Source of the DNA: Termitomyces sp. T153
Taxonomy: Eukaryota; Basidiomycota; Agaricomycetes; Agaricales; Lyophyllaceae
Direction: 5' to 3'
Length of the DNA: 64,000 bases
Assembly: GCA_018296165.2 (NCBI GenBank)
Contig: JACKQL020000035.1
Location: forward strand, 124,001-188,000
Made by a program: the position numbers and the translations under genes. How positions within the stretch are numbered: position 1 is the stretch's first letter; each line of letters starts with the position of its first letter. The notes below the pieces were generated by a model. That model did not search any database, had not been told where the DNA came from, and was given only the letters and a program-made list of their open reading frames with translations. Shown here piece by piece: positions 23,101 to 34,497 of the stretch.

Positions 23101-24390
23101 ACTTCAGACAGGATCTGTTCCTCCATCTTGCTCTCCAGCACAGTGGTCCCTGTGTGGAGGTGCTCCTCAGGTAGGGCTGGTGTGATTTGTAACTGGAAGG
23201 TGGGGGTGCTGTCTTGTAGAAGGTGTGCAAAGGGAACGGTGCTGATGATTTTAATGTCAAGGCTTCTGGAGTTAATGGAGTTGGATGTCAGAGTGGTAGT
23301 GGATGAGTCCAGAGTGGTGGCAGAGTTGGTCGGGGACCTTGAGCATTGCTGGTCAGGGTACCACAGTCCTTTGTATCAATTCCGGGGTATGTTGGGAGGC
23401 AGCCGTCATAGTGTGATTGAGGGTGACCAGGGCAGAGTGGCATCTCCTTCTTTGTCAGAGTTGTCATCAGAGGTTGAGGGACTCTGGGTCGCTCCAGAGG
23501 TGCTAGTGCTGGGATGGGAGACATTGGAGTCCGGGATAGACTGGAGGTGGAGGGGGATGGTGGCTGCTAAACTCGCTTTGGGGCCAGGGAATTGCATAGT
23601 GAGGTCCTTCTAGTCGATGTCAGAATTGACATCTTGTAGCCACAGGAGCCCAAGCACAATTGGAGTCAGCAGAGGTAATTGGGTGACAAGGAGCCAGGCC
23701 TGAAACTGCAGGTCATTGTCGAGAGTGAGGGTATTGTTGTGGTATTGAGTGATCCTTGTTGTGGTGGGGCTTCCATCAAAGAGTTGGAGCTTGAGGGGTC
23801 TGTTGAGGTTGTTGCACTGGAAGCTGAGCTGATTACTGACAAAGGTGCCAGAGGCGCTGCTGTCAACAAGGGTGGGGAATACCTTGGAAGGGTTGTTGAG
23901 TTGGACATTGATGATCAATGACCATGCAGATCTAGAGCGGAGCTGCAGAGGAGTCCAGGAGTGGTTGATTGTGGCCTCGGAGTTCTTGGAGGAGGGTGAG
24001 ACATCAAAAGGTACCAGCCTGGAGTCAGTGGGGTTGTCCCAGTTGAGGCGGAGGGTGAGGCTGGGCCAGTTGACGTGGGGGTTGGTGGAACAGAGCCATG
24101 AGAATCCTAAGACGATGGGGGCAGAGGGGTGTAATTTTGTGATAAGTAGTCAGAGTTCTTGCTGTCATCTGTTGGTGAAGGTCATGGTCATTTCCAGGCA
24201 GTGTGTGATGTCTCCTGCTGGGGTGGGGTCTCCATCAAAAAGTTTGAGGGGGATCAGGGCGGGGAAGTGTCAGAGAGGGTGGGGAGTGAGCGCTGCCAGA
24301 GATTCATTGATGAAGTTGTCGGTGGCGCCACTGTCGACTAGTGTGGAAACAGGGTTGGCGGTGAAGGAAAGAGTGGTGTGGAGGAGGAGG
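20180..24390 (-). pseudogene. Pol region of element C: two protease motifs, RT, RNase H, integrase, chromodomain
   Basis: On the minus strand in order: a first retropepsin motif LVDSGATDNFI (24310-24341) with PIVLGFSWL near 24100; a second LVDSSASGTFV (about 23840-23870) with PIVLGLLWL near 23650; RT from 23141 (EEQILSEVVPPEYHKFADVF, then '[16 protein letters not shown]', '[12 protein letters not shown]') to the catalytic VYLDD near 22530; RNase H near 22100-21850 ([23 protein letters not shown]); integrase zinc region near 21400-21290 (GHPGICKTLQL; RACKPCLQAK) and core (SMDHIIKLP; ISDCGPLF; NEQT); and a chromodomain near 20390-20200 ([17 protein letters not shown]). The chromodomain should target insertion to methylated-histone chromatin, by family. 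Single stops interrupt several domains, mostly where CGA or CAA would become TGA or TAA. Confidence 0.85.
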
Positions 24391-24589
24391 TTGGTGGATA
24401 AGTGGGAGGGAAGGTGTACTGGGGGGCTGTCCCAGGTGAGTATCATTGCATGGAGGAGTGTGGCTGGGGCAGAGAAGATGTTGGGGTCTGGTCTGCGGTC
24501 TAGTGCATCTTCAAGACCTAAACTACCAACTTGTTTTCCGTAAACTGGTAGTTACAGTCTTTTCCATCAATCATCCACATGGCGTGTCC

Positions 24590-26783
24590 CATCACCTGTC
24601 ATTTAGGACAACTGTAAATAAAGTGTCCCTGCTCACCACATAGAATGCACGCACCCTCCTTCCATTGTTTCTCCTGCATTTCCTCTGGCATGTCAATTCA
24701 CAGGCTATCCTGAATCCTGTTTGCACATAAGGCTTCTTGGTCATTGGTGGGGTCTGAAATGCTGTCGTGGTCATTGGGATTGGTGTCCAAGGGTTCCGGA
24801 GTTTCATGGAGGTCGGCAGCGTTGAGCTGAGCCAGTGGATGTTGCTCCGGGGGTGGGTTGGTGCTGGTAATCCCTTGGCCTGAGGGAAAACAGGGCATGG
24901 GGTTGGTGGGGTTAGCAGGGATTGAGGACCAAATGCCATTGGTTGCTCCAGCCTGCCAGTTGGTGTTACCAGAGGCATTCCAGGGAGTCCAGGGTGCTGT
25001 GTTTTCACTGCGATCTTCTCAGTAATGTTGATCAACCTGGGTAATGAGTGCCTTGTACCTGTGATAGGTGGTTTGCTTGGGTGCAAGGTGAAGGACGTCC
25101 TTGATTTGTTGAGGCAGGGTGCAACGGAGGGCAAATTGGAGAGCATTGTAGTTCCAGCTGGTCTCATAGGCTTTCTGTTTGAACCATATAATAAAGGTCG
25201 TGAAGCGTTCATTGTCACACATTCGGAGGTTGAAGAGATTTTCCTCTGCCTCTGCTACGGTGTCAAAGATGCCAAACTTACTTGAGAATTCCTGGGTGAA
25301 AGCAAGCCAATTGGAGAGCACGGGGTTGTTGGGGTCAAACTGGAGTAGTGCAGTGTAATGATTGAAGGTGATATTCTGTAAATATGACATGGTGAAGGCC
25401 ACTCATGAGCTCTCAAGTTGGAAGGTAATCGGCTTAGCTTAGAACATAGTCAGACACTAGGTTAGAAAGATTCACCACTTCCAGGGGTCGTGGCCAGTGA
25501 GGGTTTCTGGTTTCTGAATGTCAAGCTTACCCTCCCAGGCCAGTGCATTACGGGTATTGTTCTGTGGATTTTGAGCTCAGGGTGGGGGTCTGGCATTGTA
25601 GTAGTAATAGTAGTTGTTCCTATTTCCACACTGGGAGGGGGAAGTTGTCCATTGCCAGGCCCCATCCCCCAGGGAGTCTGCCGTTGGGTGGCCCTCCACC
25701 AGAAGGTTGACCTGCATTGCCCAGGGCAGGCCCCAGGGCCCATTGAGGGAGTCCTCTGGGAGTGGGGGGTCTGAAATAATTTGCATTGGCAGGAGGGTTA
25801 GGCAGCGTAGTGGGCAAGGGGCAAGGATGGTTGGTAAGGAAGAGTGGTCAGGATGCCCCAGGACCCGTGGGCTGTTGTGGGGGGACTGGGGCATTGGGAC
25901 AGGGCAGAGGGGCATTGACATGAGGGGTGCAGAGGTCAAAGTGGGGGGTCAGTCTCGTGGAGGTCCGTTGTGTGGGGTGTGCTCATTGGCAGAGTTACTA
26001 GGCTCATTGATGTAGGAGAGAGTCCAGTTGTTGTCATTGATGTGTGGGGGCTGCCATTGGGAGTGAGGTTTGGAGATGGCAGGCTGGTCCTAGGTTTGAA
26101 AGGTGCTGGGAATGGAGTTGGCCTGGGGGCGAGCGGAGAGGGCCAAGGTATGGGCAGCTGGTTGGTCAAACAATCCCCCCGTGGGGTTGAGGTTCCTCAA
26201 GATGCTGGAGGCCATGTTGAGTTCTTCCTACTGATAGGGAATGGAAGGCAGGGCTTTGCTTCGTGTTCCGATGGGCTCCTCATATTGCACATGGAAGGAG
26301 CGGACAGGGTCTAGAGGGTCTTCAAAGGGGCAGGGGTTTGGGCTGGTGTGGATTTCTTCAACCAATGCATGGAGCTTGTTCTGTAAGTTATTATCAATGC
26401 CCAGGGTGCCTTGCGTAGTCTCTGGGAGGTTTCCTTGCAGATAGCACTCATAGAAATCGAGGAGTCAATCCACCCAGACTTCTGGAGTCATGGAGGTGTT
26501 GGGGTAGCCTAGGTTGGTGAGGAGGGTGCAGGTGCATTTTGTGAACTCCGCGGGAGAGAGGTGGAGGGAGCAGAGGACTTTGTTGCATTGTTGGGCATAG
26601 ACTTCAACCCTTTGTTGCCTGGAAAAAGGAGGAGCTTGAGCAGGGAATGGCATATAAGGGGGGGAATAATTGTCCATAGGCCCTGGAGGGGTTGGGGCTG
26701 CAGCAGGGACTGGGTACATGTAATAGTGGGCAGGGGGAAGGTAGGCAGGGTTAGGGAGTGCTGCAGAATATCCCCCAGAGTAC
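24590..26783 (-). pseudogene. Gag of element C, capsid and zinc knuckle
   Basis: On the minus strand: a Pro/Tyr-rich region (LPPAHYYMYPVP; MDNYSPPYMPFPAQAPPF) near 26760-26620; a helix-rich part (CNKVLCSLHLSPAEFTKC); long Pro-rich linkers; the Ty3-type Gag capsid domain at 25402-25019 (NNPVLSNWLAFTQEFSSKFG; FIIWFKQKAYETSWN); and a CCHC zinc knuckle CILCGEQGHFIYSC near 24650-24606. The N-terminal part of the same gag continues beyond element D at 34497-34286 (TDIYG; FYPGPSMDQYVPCHWTPDPNQAF). Stops show it is dead. Confidence 0.8.
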
Positions 26784-26788
26784 ATACA

Positions 26789-27935
26789 TGTCACAACCCA
26801 TTTCCTGAAGCCCCGTACACTGCCCAACAAACTCCCGCTTTCCCAGAACCCCCCCCCCCGACACTTTGTCAAACTTCCCCAGCACTCCGTGCCAACTCCG
26901 GCTAACTCCGACATATTCTCGGCTAACTCTGACAGCCCCCTGGCCAACTCCGATGTCTTCCCCATAGCTGCCAGCACTTCCCCTAGACTTCCTGAGCCCC
27001 TGGGACCACTCTCTACCATGCCTGACCCCATTACACATCATCAACTTGACATCCTGGCTCCCCCAACTTACCCTGGGGTATCATGACAACCTCGGAATGG
27101 ACCATGTCGCAATTGATCCCATCAACATATCAATGTGGCCTGCCCTCTGGTTGTAACCGACACTCGTTGACTCCATCGAGCTCTGCCAAGCCCCGCCACC
27201 ACAGCTGATGTCCCCAGAGCTCTTCAGTAGTCAGTATATAAGACATAGAGTAGCTCCTTGTACTCTAGTCTTGAGATTACTTACCTATGGTACCGGCCTT
27301 TCCTGATGTGTTTCTGATTGTTTCTTCTTGTGTTTTGTGTCCTGTGTCTTGTTTTCCTTATTCTCAGTCTCCCAGTCTTATCTCATCTCTATTCCATTAT
27401 CTTTTCGTTATCATTCCATGTCTCCGCCTGAATCTATTCTCATTCTCATCTCATCTTCATCTTATTTCATTCGACTCCATCTTGTCTGATTTGATTCTGT
27501 CTATTGTGTTCAAGCCCTCTCAACCATAATGTCCTCATGAACTCCACAGTTACAATTATGAACCTCCAACACTCATTACCAACCCTGGACCCTGCTATAC
27601 ACTCAGCTTTGAACCCCATCAATCCCTATTGATCCCCCATCAGAACCCCGGCTCTGCTCCTGTCATCTGCATAGCCTCCACCTCCTTAGCACCTGCAATA
27701 CTCACACACAGGCTTATGCCTGAACCCCGCCAAGCCCATCCCCCTTCCCCGCAACTCATTCTCTACTCCTCTGGACCTCCCTGGACTTGCTCAGATCAAT
27801 TTCCCCTGGCTATCCTCACAAGTCCCCAGTGTTTGGAACACCTCCAAGCACCCAGTTGTCAGTGCAGGGAATCATGTCCACCTAGTAAGGACTTGCCCAG
27901 TATAGCTGAGCTTCTATAGTCAGCAGAACCTGACA
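26789..27935 (+). repeat. 5' LTR of element D
   Basis: TGTCACAACCC to AACCTGACA, 1147 bp. It contains the TATA box at 27235-27241 and the predicted mRNA start at 27267. Confidence 0.9.
27235..27279 (+). promoter_or_regulatory. LTR promoter and self-primer of element D
   Basis: TATATAA at 27235-27241. 32 bases after its first T comes AGTCTTGAGATTA (27267-27279), the perfect reverse complement of the primer site at 27936-27948. In Tf1-type elements the first bases of the mRNA fold back to the primer site and prime reverse transcription, and the spacing from the TATA box fits an mRNA start here. Confidence 0.75.
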
Positions 27936-27948
27936 TAATCTCAAGACT
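27936..27948 (+). other. Primer-binding site of element D (self-priming)
   Basis: TAATCTCAAGACT directly follows the 5' LTR and is complementary over 13 nt to the predicted mRNA 5' end. No tRNA 3' end resembling it was noticed. Confidence 0.75.
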
Positions 27949-27967
27949 CTCCCTTACTCTGCTCATG

Positions 27968-28084
27968 ATGTCTGCACTAACCCTGCACATACATCCAACA
28001 AACACCTCCGATGTCTATGACTGGCCCATGCCTGGAAACCACTATGATTCATATTGCCTTGCCCAATTTGCCAAGCCACATTGA
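27968..28084 (+). CDS. Short gag-start peptide, 38 residues (element D)
   Basis: The frame begins MSALTLHIH and contains SDVYDWPMPGNHYDSY, ending AKPH at a TGA. The same frame exists in element E (55833-55720) with SDVYGLPVLGNPYDSY and the stop at the same place. It resembles the gag N-terminus of G (LTNIYGQPVPENQYVPFYPG) and C. It is what remains of gag in the non-autonomous copies. Keeping start and stop in both suggests a role, or simply a shared ancestor. It may also serve as part of a packaging signal. Confidence 0.45.
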   Translation: MSALTLHIHPTNTSDVYDWPMPGNHYDSYCLAQFAKPH

Positions 28085-31000
28085 GTTATGGATCTGACAC
28101 AAAATGCCTCTTCTGCCTCAGTTACATCCATACAACAGCTCTATCCATGGACACCCTCTTACAGCTCCCACACTCCCCCACCATCTCCGCCAGCTCTGCC
28201 CCCCACAGAGGCCAACCCCAACATCACCAAAGCTTCACCCAAAACCCTGGTGACAATTTGACCCAGTGCTCAACAACTTCTCCGACACTGCACTCTCACC
28301 CCTCCAACAACAATAGCAAAAGCCCCGCCATGGAAAGTTGCTCACCACATGAAAGACCAATCGCCAACCTCACCCAAAACAACAACAAGACCTCCGAGAA
28401 TGCATTCCCCCAAACCCCATCTTTGGACCCTCCAACCCACAGCAGCCCCATACACCATCAGGAACAGACTCAGCAGGTTCCTGACAATATCGAGTCTGCC
28501 CACAACTCCAATAGCAGAACCCCACCACCAGATCATCCAACTTTCACACCCATCCCCAAGAAAGTCCACCCTCTAAAGCTAGCCCCACCACTGACTGGAA
28601 TCAAACCCAACCCAGCAACCCCATCCACAATGACACAAGATTTCAAGACCGACGCTACTCCCCAATTACAGAACCCACTTCTGGGATCAGTTAGGACTCC
28701 CTGGTCGACTCGGCTATCACCTCTGCCAACAAATGAAGGGGCCCTAATGCCTCCAACCTGACTCCAACAACCCTGGAACAAGACCAAGAAATCCCTGAGC
28801 TTCTAGGCAGTCAAGAAAGGAATGGCTACGCACCCCCACCCCACTGCTTGAAGCACAGCCCAAAGTTAATGAGAAGAACCACAGCACCCCAACTCTCAAT
28901 AAAGAACAACTCTGAACCCCCACCCACTACTTCAGCACCTGCCTACTATCTCAACACCTTCTCCCATATGATCCAGAACCTCCGACATTAAAGACCCTCA
29001 ATGCCGACCCTCCCCACACACCACTCCTAGATGTAAACTCCACCACCAGACTCTGCCACCTCCCATGAAGTAACCTCCAGCATAGGAGTTACCCCGAACT
29101 AACTATAGGAAAAATGACCCTATATGAAGTAGTTCCTGAAGTACTCTAAAATTGCTGACCTGTTCACATAAGGGAGGGAGAAGCCCCACCATCATCCCAG
29201 AGACGGCCAATCAACCCACTCAAACGTCCTGACAATCCAAAGAGCATACACTCTGACATCCATGGAGGACTTCCCTGCCAGGACTAACAACCCAAATAAC
29301 CCTGCACTAACTCGAAGCTGCTCCAATCCACCTCTCTGACCCACTCTGGATTCTAGCAACACGACTCTGGGGCCCACACTCTGACTCCAATATCCAACCA
29401 AGGGGACCTACAACACTAGCCCCACACTCTGTACAACCCTGCCCCTATGCCAGAAGATGTCTATCGAGCGGGGGCCACATCAATGGAGTAACCAGAAACA
29501 AACCCCATGCGAAGTAATCTCTCCGGAGTACCCTAAAAGTTACTGATGCCTTCTCCAAGAAGCGAGCAGTGCTTCTTCCCACTGCTACCCACCCACATTT
29601 GCAACAACCTCTGGGCTGCTCTGGAGCACAAATGAAGAATTGCCCCAACCCTGCCATAACTCCCGGGGAGTCCCACACCAATGCTTCCCTGTGACTGACT
29701 TCCCCGCTGCCCTCCAACAATTGTGAACAACCATTTCCCCCCATCCAAGCTTAGTTCCAGGAGCTACCGCCACTCCCACATGACAACTCCACTGCTCAGC
29801 AAAAACCCCCCACTCCAGAGCTCTCCCTCCGATTCATGACACAACCCCACCAACAAGTTAAGACCCAACCCCAACCCCTGCATCGACCCTGGACCCCTGG
29901 TACTCACACTTGGAATGATGGACTGACAAAATGCACCTCAGACCCCTTCCTCTGCCCGCACCACCCCTAAAGCCAACACAACCAACAAACCCTCCACCAA
30001 GTGACCCTTGTGTTGACTCTGGAACTGCCAACTTCTTCCCTGATGAAAGAACCACCCACCCCCAGAAGGAACAACCCATGGAATGAGCCCCGAAGCATCT
30101 CCGCTGAGGTGAGCCATTCCCCAACCAACTCCCATGCTGCCCCTGCCCAAAGAAGCATCCACCAATACAACCCCAACAGACCTCCAAACTCTAGGGAGTG
30201 TCAGAAATATGTAAGACCCCTCTGTCCATCTCTGGACTTACCCTTGGTCAGAAAAGCAATGTCACATAGATGACCCAGAACCTTCAAATTTTAGCTCTGG
30301 ACCCAAAGGAACTAGTTGGGACTAATCACCCCACACTCTGCCCCCTTGGTCATCAACACTCCAGAGCACACCAAAGCACCACCTGAACATGCCCACCCAC
30401 AGATGCAATACTCTGGAGCATGACTTCGACCCGGACCAACACCCCAGAGCACAGCAAAGCCTGATCTCGAGTGCCCTTCACCAAATACAATACTCTGGAG
30501 CTTGCCCCGCACAACCCCACCAAATGAAAACCTCTGGGCATCCTCAACCAAGGAATCACAACCCTAAGGGAGTACCACCGCCTTTATGCTGACCAATCCC
30601 ACAGCACAGATGGCACAGAAAACAGCCTCCTGCAACTTACAGGGACCACTCCACCCTGGAGGCTCCACTACGAAGCTGCTAGGGACTCCCTCCTCTGACC
30701 AACTGCACTCCAAGGACAAACCTCACCCTGCCACTCCCACCATTGTCAAAAAGGACCCCTGCCACCCCACCACCCACGTTGGTACAAAGGCCAGACTGCC
30801 AGAAGACCCCACCCCTCCCACCAGCTACACCAACAAAAGACTGAAGCCCTGACCACCCCAAACACACGTTGAAGACCTGGAGGTCCACCCCCTTGAATCA
30901 GCACAACACACATCTCTGTCGCAGACTGAGGAAAACTCCTACACCCTGGGTCCAAGACCCTAAGAATCAAACCCAGCAATGCCACCAAAAAATGCCACAG

Positions 31001-31319
31001 AACTCCGCAGGAAGACTCCCAACACCCCCGCTGAGTCTTGGAACTCTTTCTATGGTGCTCTGCCCTGCTCCAACAGCCCTGGGGCTAGCTGACACAGATG
31101 GCACTAGTGGACCTAAACCCTGCCTCTGGATCCACTAGGGATTCAACTCCCACCAGCACCCCTGCGTGTTTTGCTTATCTCACCCTCACACAAATTAAAG
31201 TCTCACTTTACACACCCAAGAATGACAAGGAAGCATTGAAAAGTACAAAAAATATATGATACAAGGTGGAACAGGGCAGCAAACTCAAAGACAACAAGAA
31301 GTGGGGCCTGGCCGCTCCC
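28085..31319 (+). other. C-rich, G-poor filler of element D
   Basis: About 3.2 kb in which the element's sense strand is dominated by C and A with little G. One frame stays open for 235 codons (28054-28761, Pro/Thr/Ser/Asn-rich). This follows from the composition, since TGA, TAG and TAA become rare, and no domain or counterpart in E supports it as a protein. Related filler in E has the same skew. Short 'ctctggag' motifs recur. Confidence 0.55.
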
Positions 31320-32920
31320 TCACTCCTCCTTTGGAACCCCCACCATCCCTACCCCCAAATCAATCTCCATCTAGGCCTGCACCACTGCCAAGACCTCTGC
31401 CAGCTCCGGCAAAGCCTTCCCTGCATCTGCTGCCACTTCCCACCATGACTCTGGGGCCACTGCATTATGCCATTGATGCCCTGCCAGCAACCTCCCCACC
31501 CTCACCATCCCCTGCTGCAACTCTGGAGACTGATCCATGGGCATCTGTGCCAACCCATCTTGGATTGACACAAACACTGCAGAGGCACTGTCCAAGAGAA
31601 CCCGGTGCTCCTGCACCCAACCTGGCCCCAAACATGATCCATTTAGTAATAGGTGGAGAAGTGGGAACAACACTTATGAAGGATCCCCATGCGCCCTGAA
31701 GTGGCCTCATTGGCCAGCCAATCCTTCCTCTGCCTTGCTACCTCCAACTCTGCCCATAGCAGACCACCCTCTGGCACCATTTCCTGCTCCTCTGCCTCCT
31801 CCATGGGCTGCACCTCCCACTGCATTGGACACTCCCGCAAGCCCCATACCTCTGGCACTCACTCCAGTACCACTCGCACTGAGGTGTTCCACACTCACTC
31901 CAATGCCTCCTTCTCTACCCATGCTGCATCTCAATTCTCCCTTGCCCATCGAAGCTCCCCTTCCCGTGCCGTCAATGCTGCCATTAGCACCTCCACCCAC
32001 TTGCAAAGGAAGACCTCCGTGATCGAAGGTGGGGGCTCCGGAGAACTTGATGCCCATCCCAAGGCCACATCTGGGGTAGGAGAGTGAATGTGAAACCCCG
32101 AAAGACCCACCATTGGCTCATACCCCTGCGGCCTCTTGCTGGGCCCCACCCCCAATGGCAGGAAAGCTCTCCGCTTCCCACAGTCTGCCACTGAGGACAC
32201 TCCCTCCCTTCGCCCACCCCACAGAGGCCTCACCTGCCCCACAGACCACTCCACGCTCACCTTTCCCAACATCCAGGTCTTCCGTGCCTCACCTAGCTGA
32301 CTCTGCACTCAGTCCTTGTTCCACCCCTGCTCTATGGCAATGCACACCGCTCGCCACTCCAACGAGATTGAGCACTTCTTGTAGCTTGCATGACATGGAA
32401 GGCAAACAGAAGTGTTATGCTATGAGCTCACAGAGGGCACATCAAAGATGCAGGCCTTGCCCTGCTATGCACAGAGAACACACTAAGAACAATGAATCAG
32501 CACATGCAACAAAGGAGAACTCAAAGACTCACCAGGGCCTTGTTTTGGCACCATTCCAGCATTGGGGGGCCCCAAGCCCACACCAATGCCCTTGCAAACT
32601 CCTCCGCCATCACCTCCACCTGAGGGATTTGCTGCAGTGGAGGGACCCCTTCTGCATCCCCTGCCACTAATTGGGGCACTGCAGGATGAAATTTGGCCTG
32701 TCTAGGGCCCTCTGGATAACTCACCACCACTACAGACAACTCTGCAGAACTCCATCAGCCACCCCAAAGAAACAGGTCAATGCTGCTCATGACTCCAGTA
32801 TACCATACCAGCTCAGTGCCAACACTCAAACTCCTTCCCCTCACTGTCATACATGATCACCATGTCTGCATCTGAAATCAATGGGGCGGGGGAAGTGGCT
32901 GAATAACTGGGAGGGGACAT
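31320..32920 (-). pseudogene. Antisense accessory gene of element D
   Basis: Starts at ATG 32918-32920 (MSPPSYSATSPAPLISDADMVIMYDSEG), 218 bases from the 3' LTR. It runs through 'YPEGPRQAKFHPAVPQL' and a cysteine-rich part (CVLC..GKACIFD; CLPCHASYKKC), then 'PSITEVFLCKWVEVL' and 'EVARQRKDWLANEA'. It resumes after an intron whose donor GT has become AT (c-ATAAGTG near 31667, acceptor GGCCAG at 31623-31618 on the complement). The C-terminal block is 'VQEHRVLLDSAS...PELQQGM.R..RLLAGH...NAVAPESWWEVAADAGKALPELAE'. A TAG replaces a Gln codon near the end. Homology to E and C is clear at protein level. The lost donor and extra stops make it a pseudogene. Confidence 0.6.
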
Positions 32921-33121
32921 GACAAAGAATTTGAGAGAGCCCTGGGGTACATCCAAGGCCTTTTAATTGATTAGAAAGAACCCCCTGATGAAGTGGCAGC
33001 CACACTTTGACTTTGCCTCCCATGCCGCCATCACTCACTGCGGATTGATCAATATTACTGGGCTTCGACTCCCACACCCCACTGATCCCCAACCTGCTCC
33101 CCATGTCTCAAGGGTCTTGAT

Positions 33122-33137
33122 GCTGAAGGGGGGGTGA
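33122..33137 (+). other. Polypurine tract of element D
   Basis: GCTGAAGGGGGGGTGA directly before the 3' LTR. Confidence 0.85.
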
Positions 33138-34285
33138 TGTCACGACCTGTTCCCTGAAGCCCCATACACTGCCTGACAAACCCCTACTCCCCTGGAACCC
33201 CCCCCCCCCAATGCTTCGTCAAACTTCCCCAGCACTCCGTGCTAACTCTAGCTAACTCCAACATATTCTCGGCTAACTCCAATGGCCCCCTGGCCAACTC
33301 CGACGTCTTTCCTGCAGCCACCGGCACTTCCCCTGGACTTCCTGAGCCCCTGGGACCACTCCCTGCCATGCCTGACCCCATTACACATCATCAACTCGAC
33401 ACTCTGGCTCTCCTGACTTACCCTGGAATATCATGACAACCTCAGAACGGACTGCATCGCAATTGATCCCATCAACATATCAATGCAGCCTGCTCTCTGG
33501 TTGTAACTGACACCTGTTGACTCTGTCGAGCTTCGCCAAGCCTCGCCACCACAGCTGACATCCCCAGAGCTCTTCAGTAGTCAGTATATAAGACATAGAG
33601 TAGCTCCTTGTACTCTAGTCTTGAGATTACTTACCTATGGTACCGGCCTTTCCTGATGTGTTTCTGATTGTTTCTTCTTGTGTTTTGTGTCCTGTGTCTT
33701 GTTTTCCTTATTCTCAGTCTCCCAGTCTTATCTCATCTCTATTCCATTATCTTTTCGTTATCATTCTGTGTCTCCGCCTGAATCTATTCTCATTCTCATC
33801 TCATCTTCATCTTATTTCATTCGACTCCATCTCGTCTCATTTGATTCTGTCTATTGTGTTCGAGCCCTCTCGACCATAACGTCCTCACAAACTCTGCAGT
33901 TACAATTATGAACCTCCAACACTCGTTACCAACCCCAGACCCTGCTATACACTCGGCTCCAAACCCCATCAATCCCTGTTGATCCCCCATCAGAACCCCA
34001 GCTCTGCTCCTGTCATCTGTGTAGCCTCCGCCTCCTCAGCACCTGCAATACTCACACATGGGATTATACCTGAACCTCGCCAAGCCCATCCCCCTTCCCT
34101 GCAACTTGTCCTCTACACCTCTGGACCTCCCCAGACTTGCTTGGATCAATTTCCCCTGGCTATCCTCACAAGTCTCCAGTATTTGGAACACCTTTGAGCA
34201 CCTGGTTGTTAGTGCAGGGAATCATGTCCACCTAGTAAGGACTCGCCCAGTGTAGCTGAGCCCCTATGGTCAGTGGAACCTGACA
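33138..34285 (+). repeat. 3' LTR of element D
   Basis: TGTCACGACCTG to AACCTGACA, 1148 bp, nearly the same length as the 5' LTR. The shared R region has AGTCTTGAGATTA near 33617. Most differences from the 5' copy appear to be C/T or G/A changes. Confidence 0.9.
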
Positions 34286-34497
34286 ATACAGGGGTTGTTG
34301 CCATCAGCAGAGAATGTGGGAGGGTGGTGCCAGCCCGGAAGTATTTCCTGGCTAATGGAGGGGGCATAGAATGCCTGGTTGGGGTCAGGAGTCCAGTGAC
34401 AAGGGACGTACTGATCCATGGAGGGGCCTGGGTAGAACAGGGCATAGGGGTTTTCCAGTACTAGTCAACCATAGATGTCAGTTAGGTAGCCAGCAGA

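Larger units (their letters stand above)
26789..34285 (+). mobile_element. Full-length non-autonomous LTR retrotransposon D
   Basis: 7497 bp with perfect 5-bp target duplication ATACA (26784-26788 and 34286-34290), inserted in the gag of element C. 5' LTR 26789-27935, primer site 27936-27948, internal region 27936-33137, polypurine tract 33122-33137, 3' LTR 33138-34285. Both LTRs are about 1.15 kb and closely alike (1147 and 1148 bp), so the insertion is fairly recent. The internal region has no capsid, protease, RT or integrase. It keeps a short gag-start frame, long C-rich filler and an antisense accessory gene. Movement would require proteins from an intact relative of element C. Confidence 0.92.

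Noticed and set aside
28054..28761. 235-codon open frame in element D as a protein gene
   Set aside because: The strand is so G-poor that stop codons are rare. The product is a Pro/Thr/Ser/Asn mixture with no domain, and element E has no matching frame beyond the first 38 codons.
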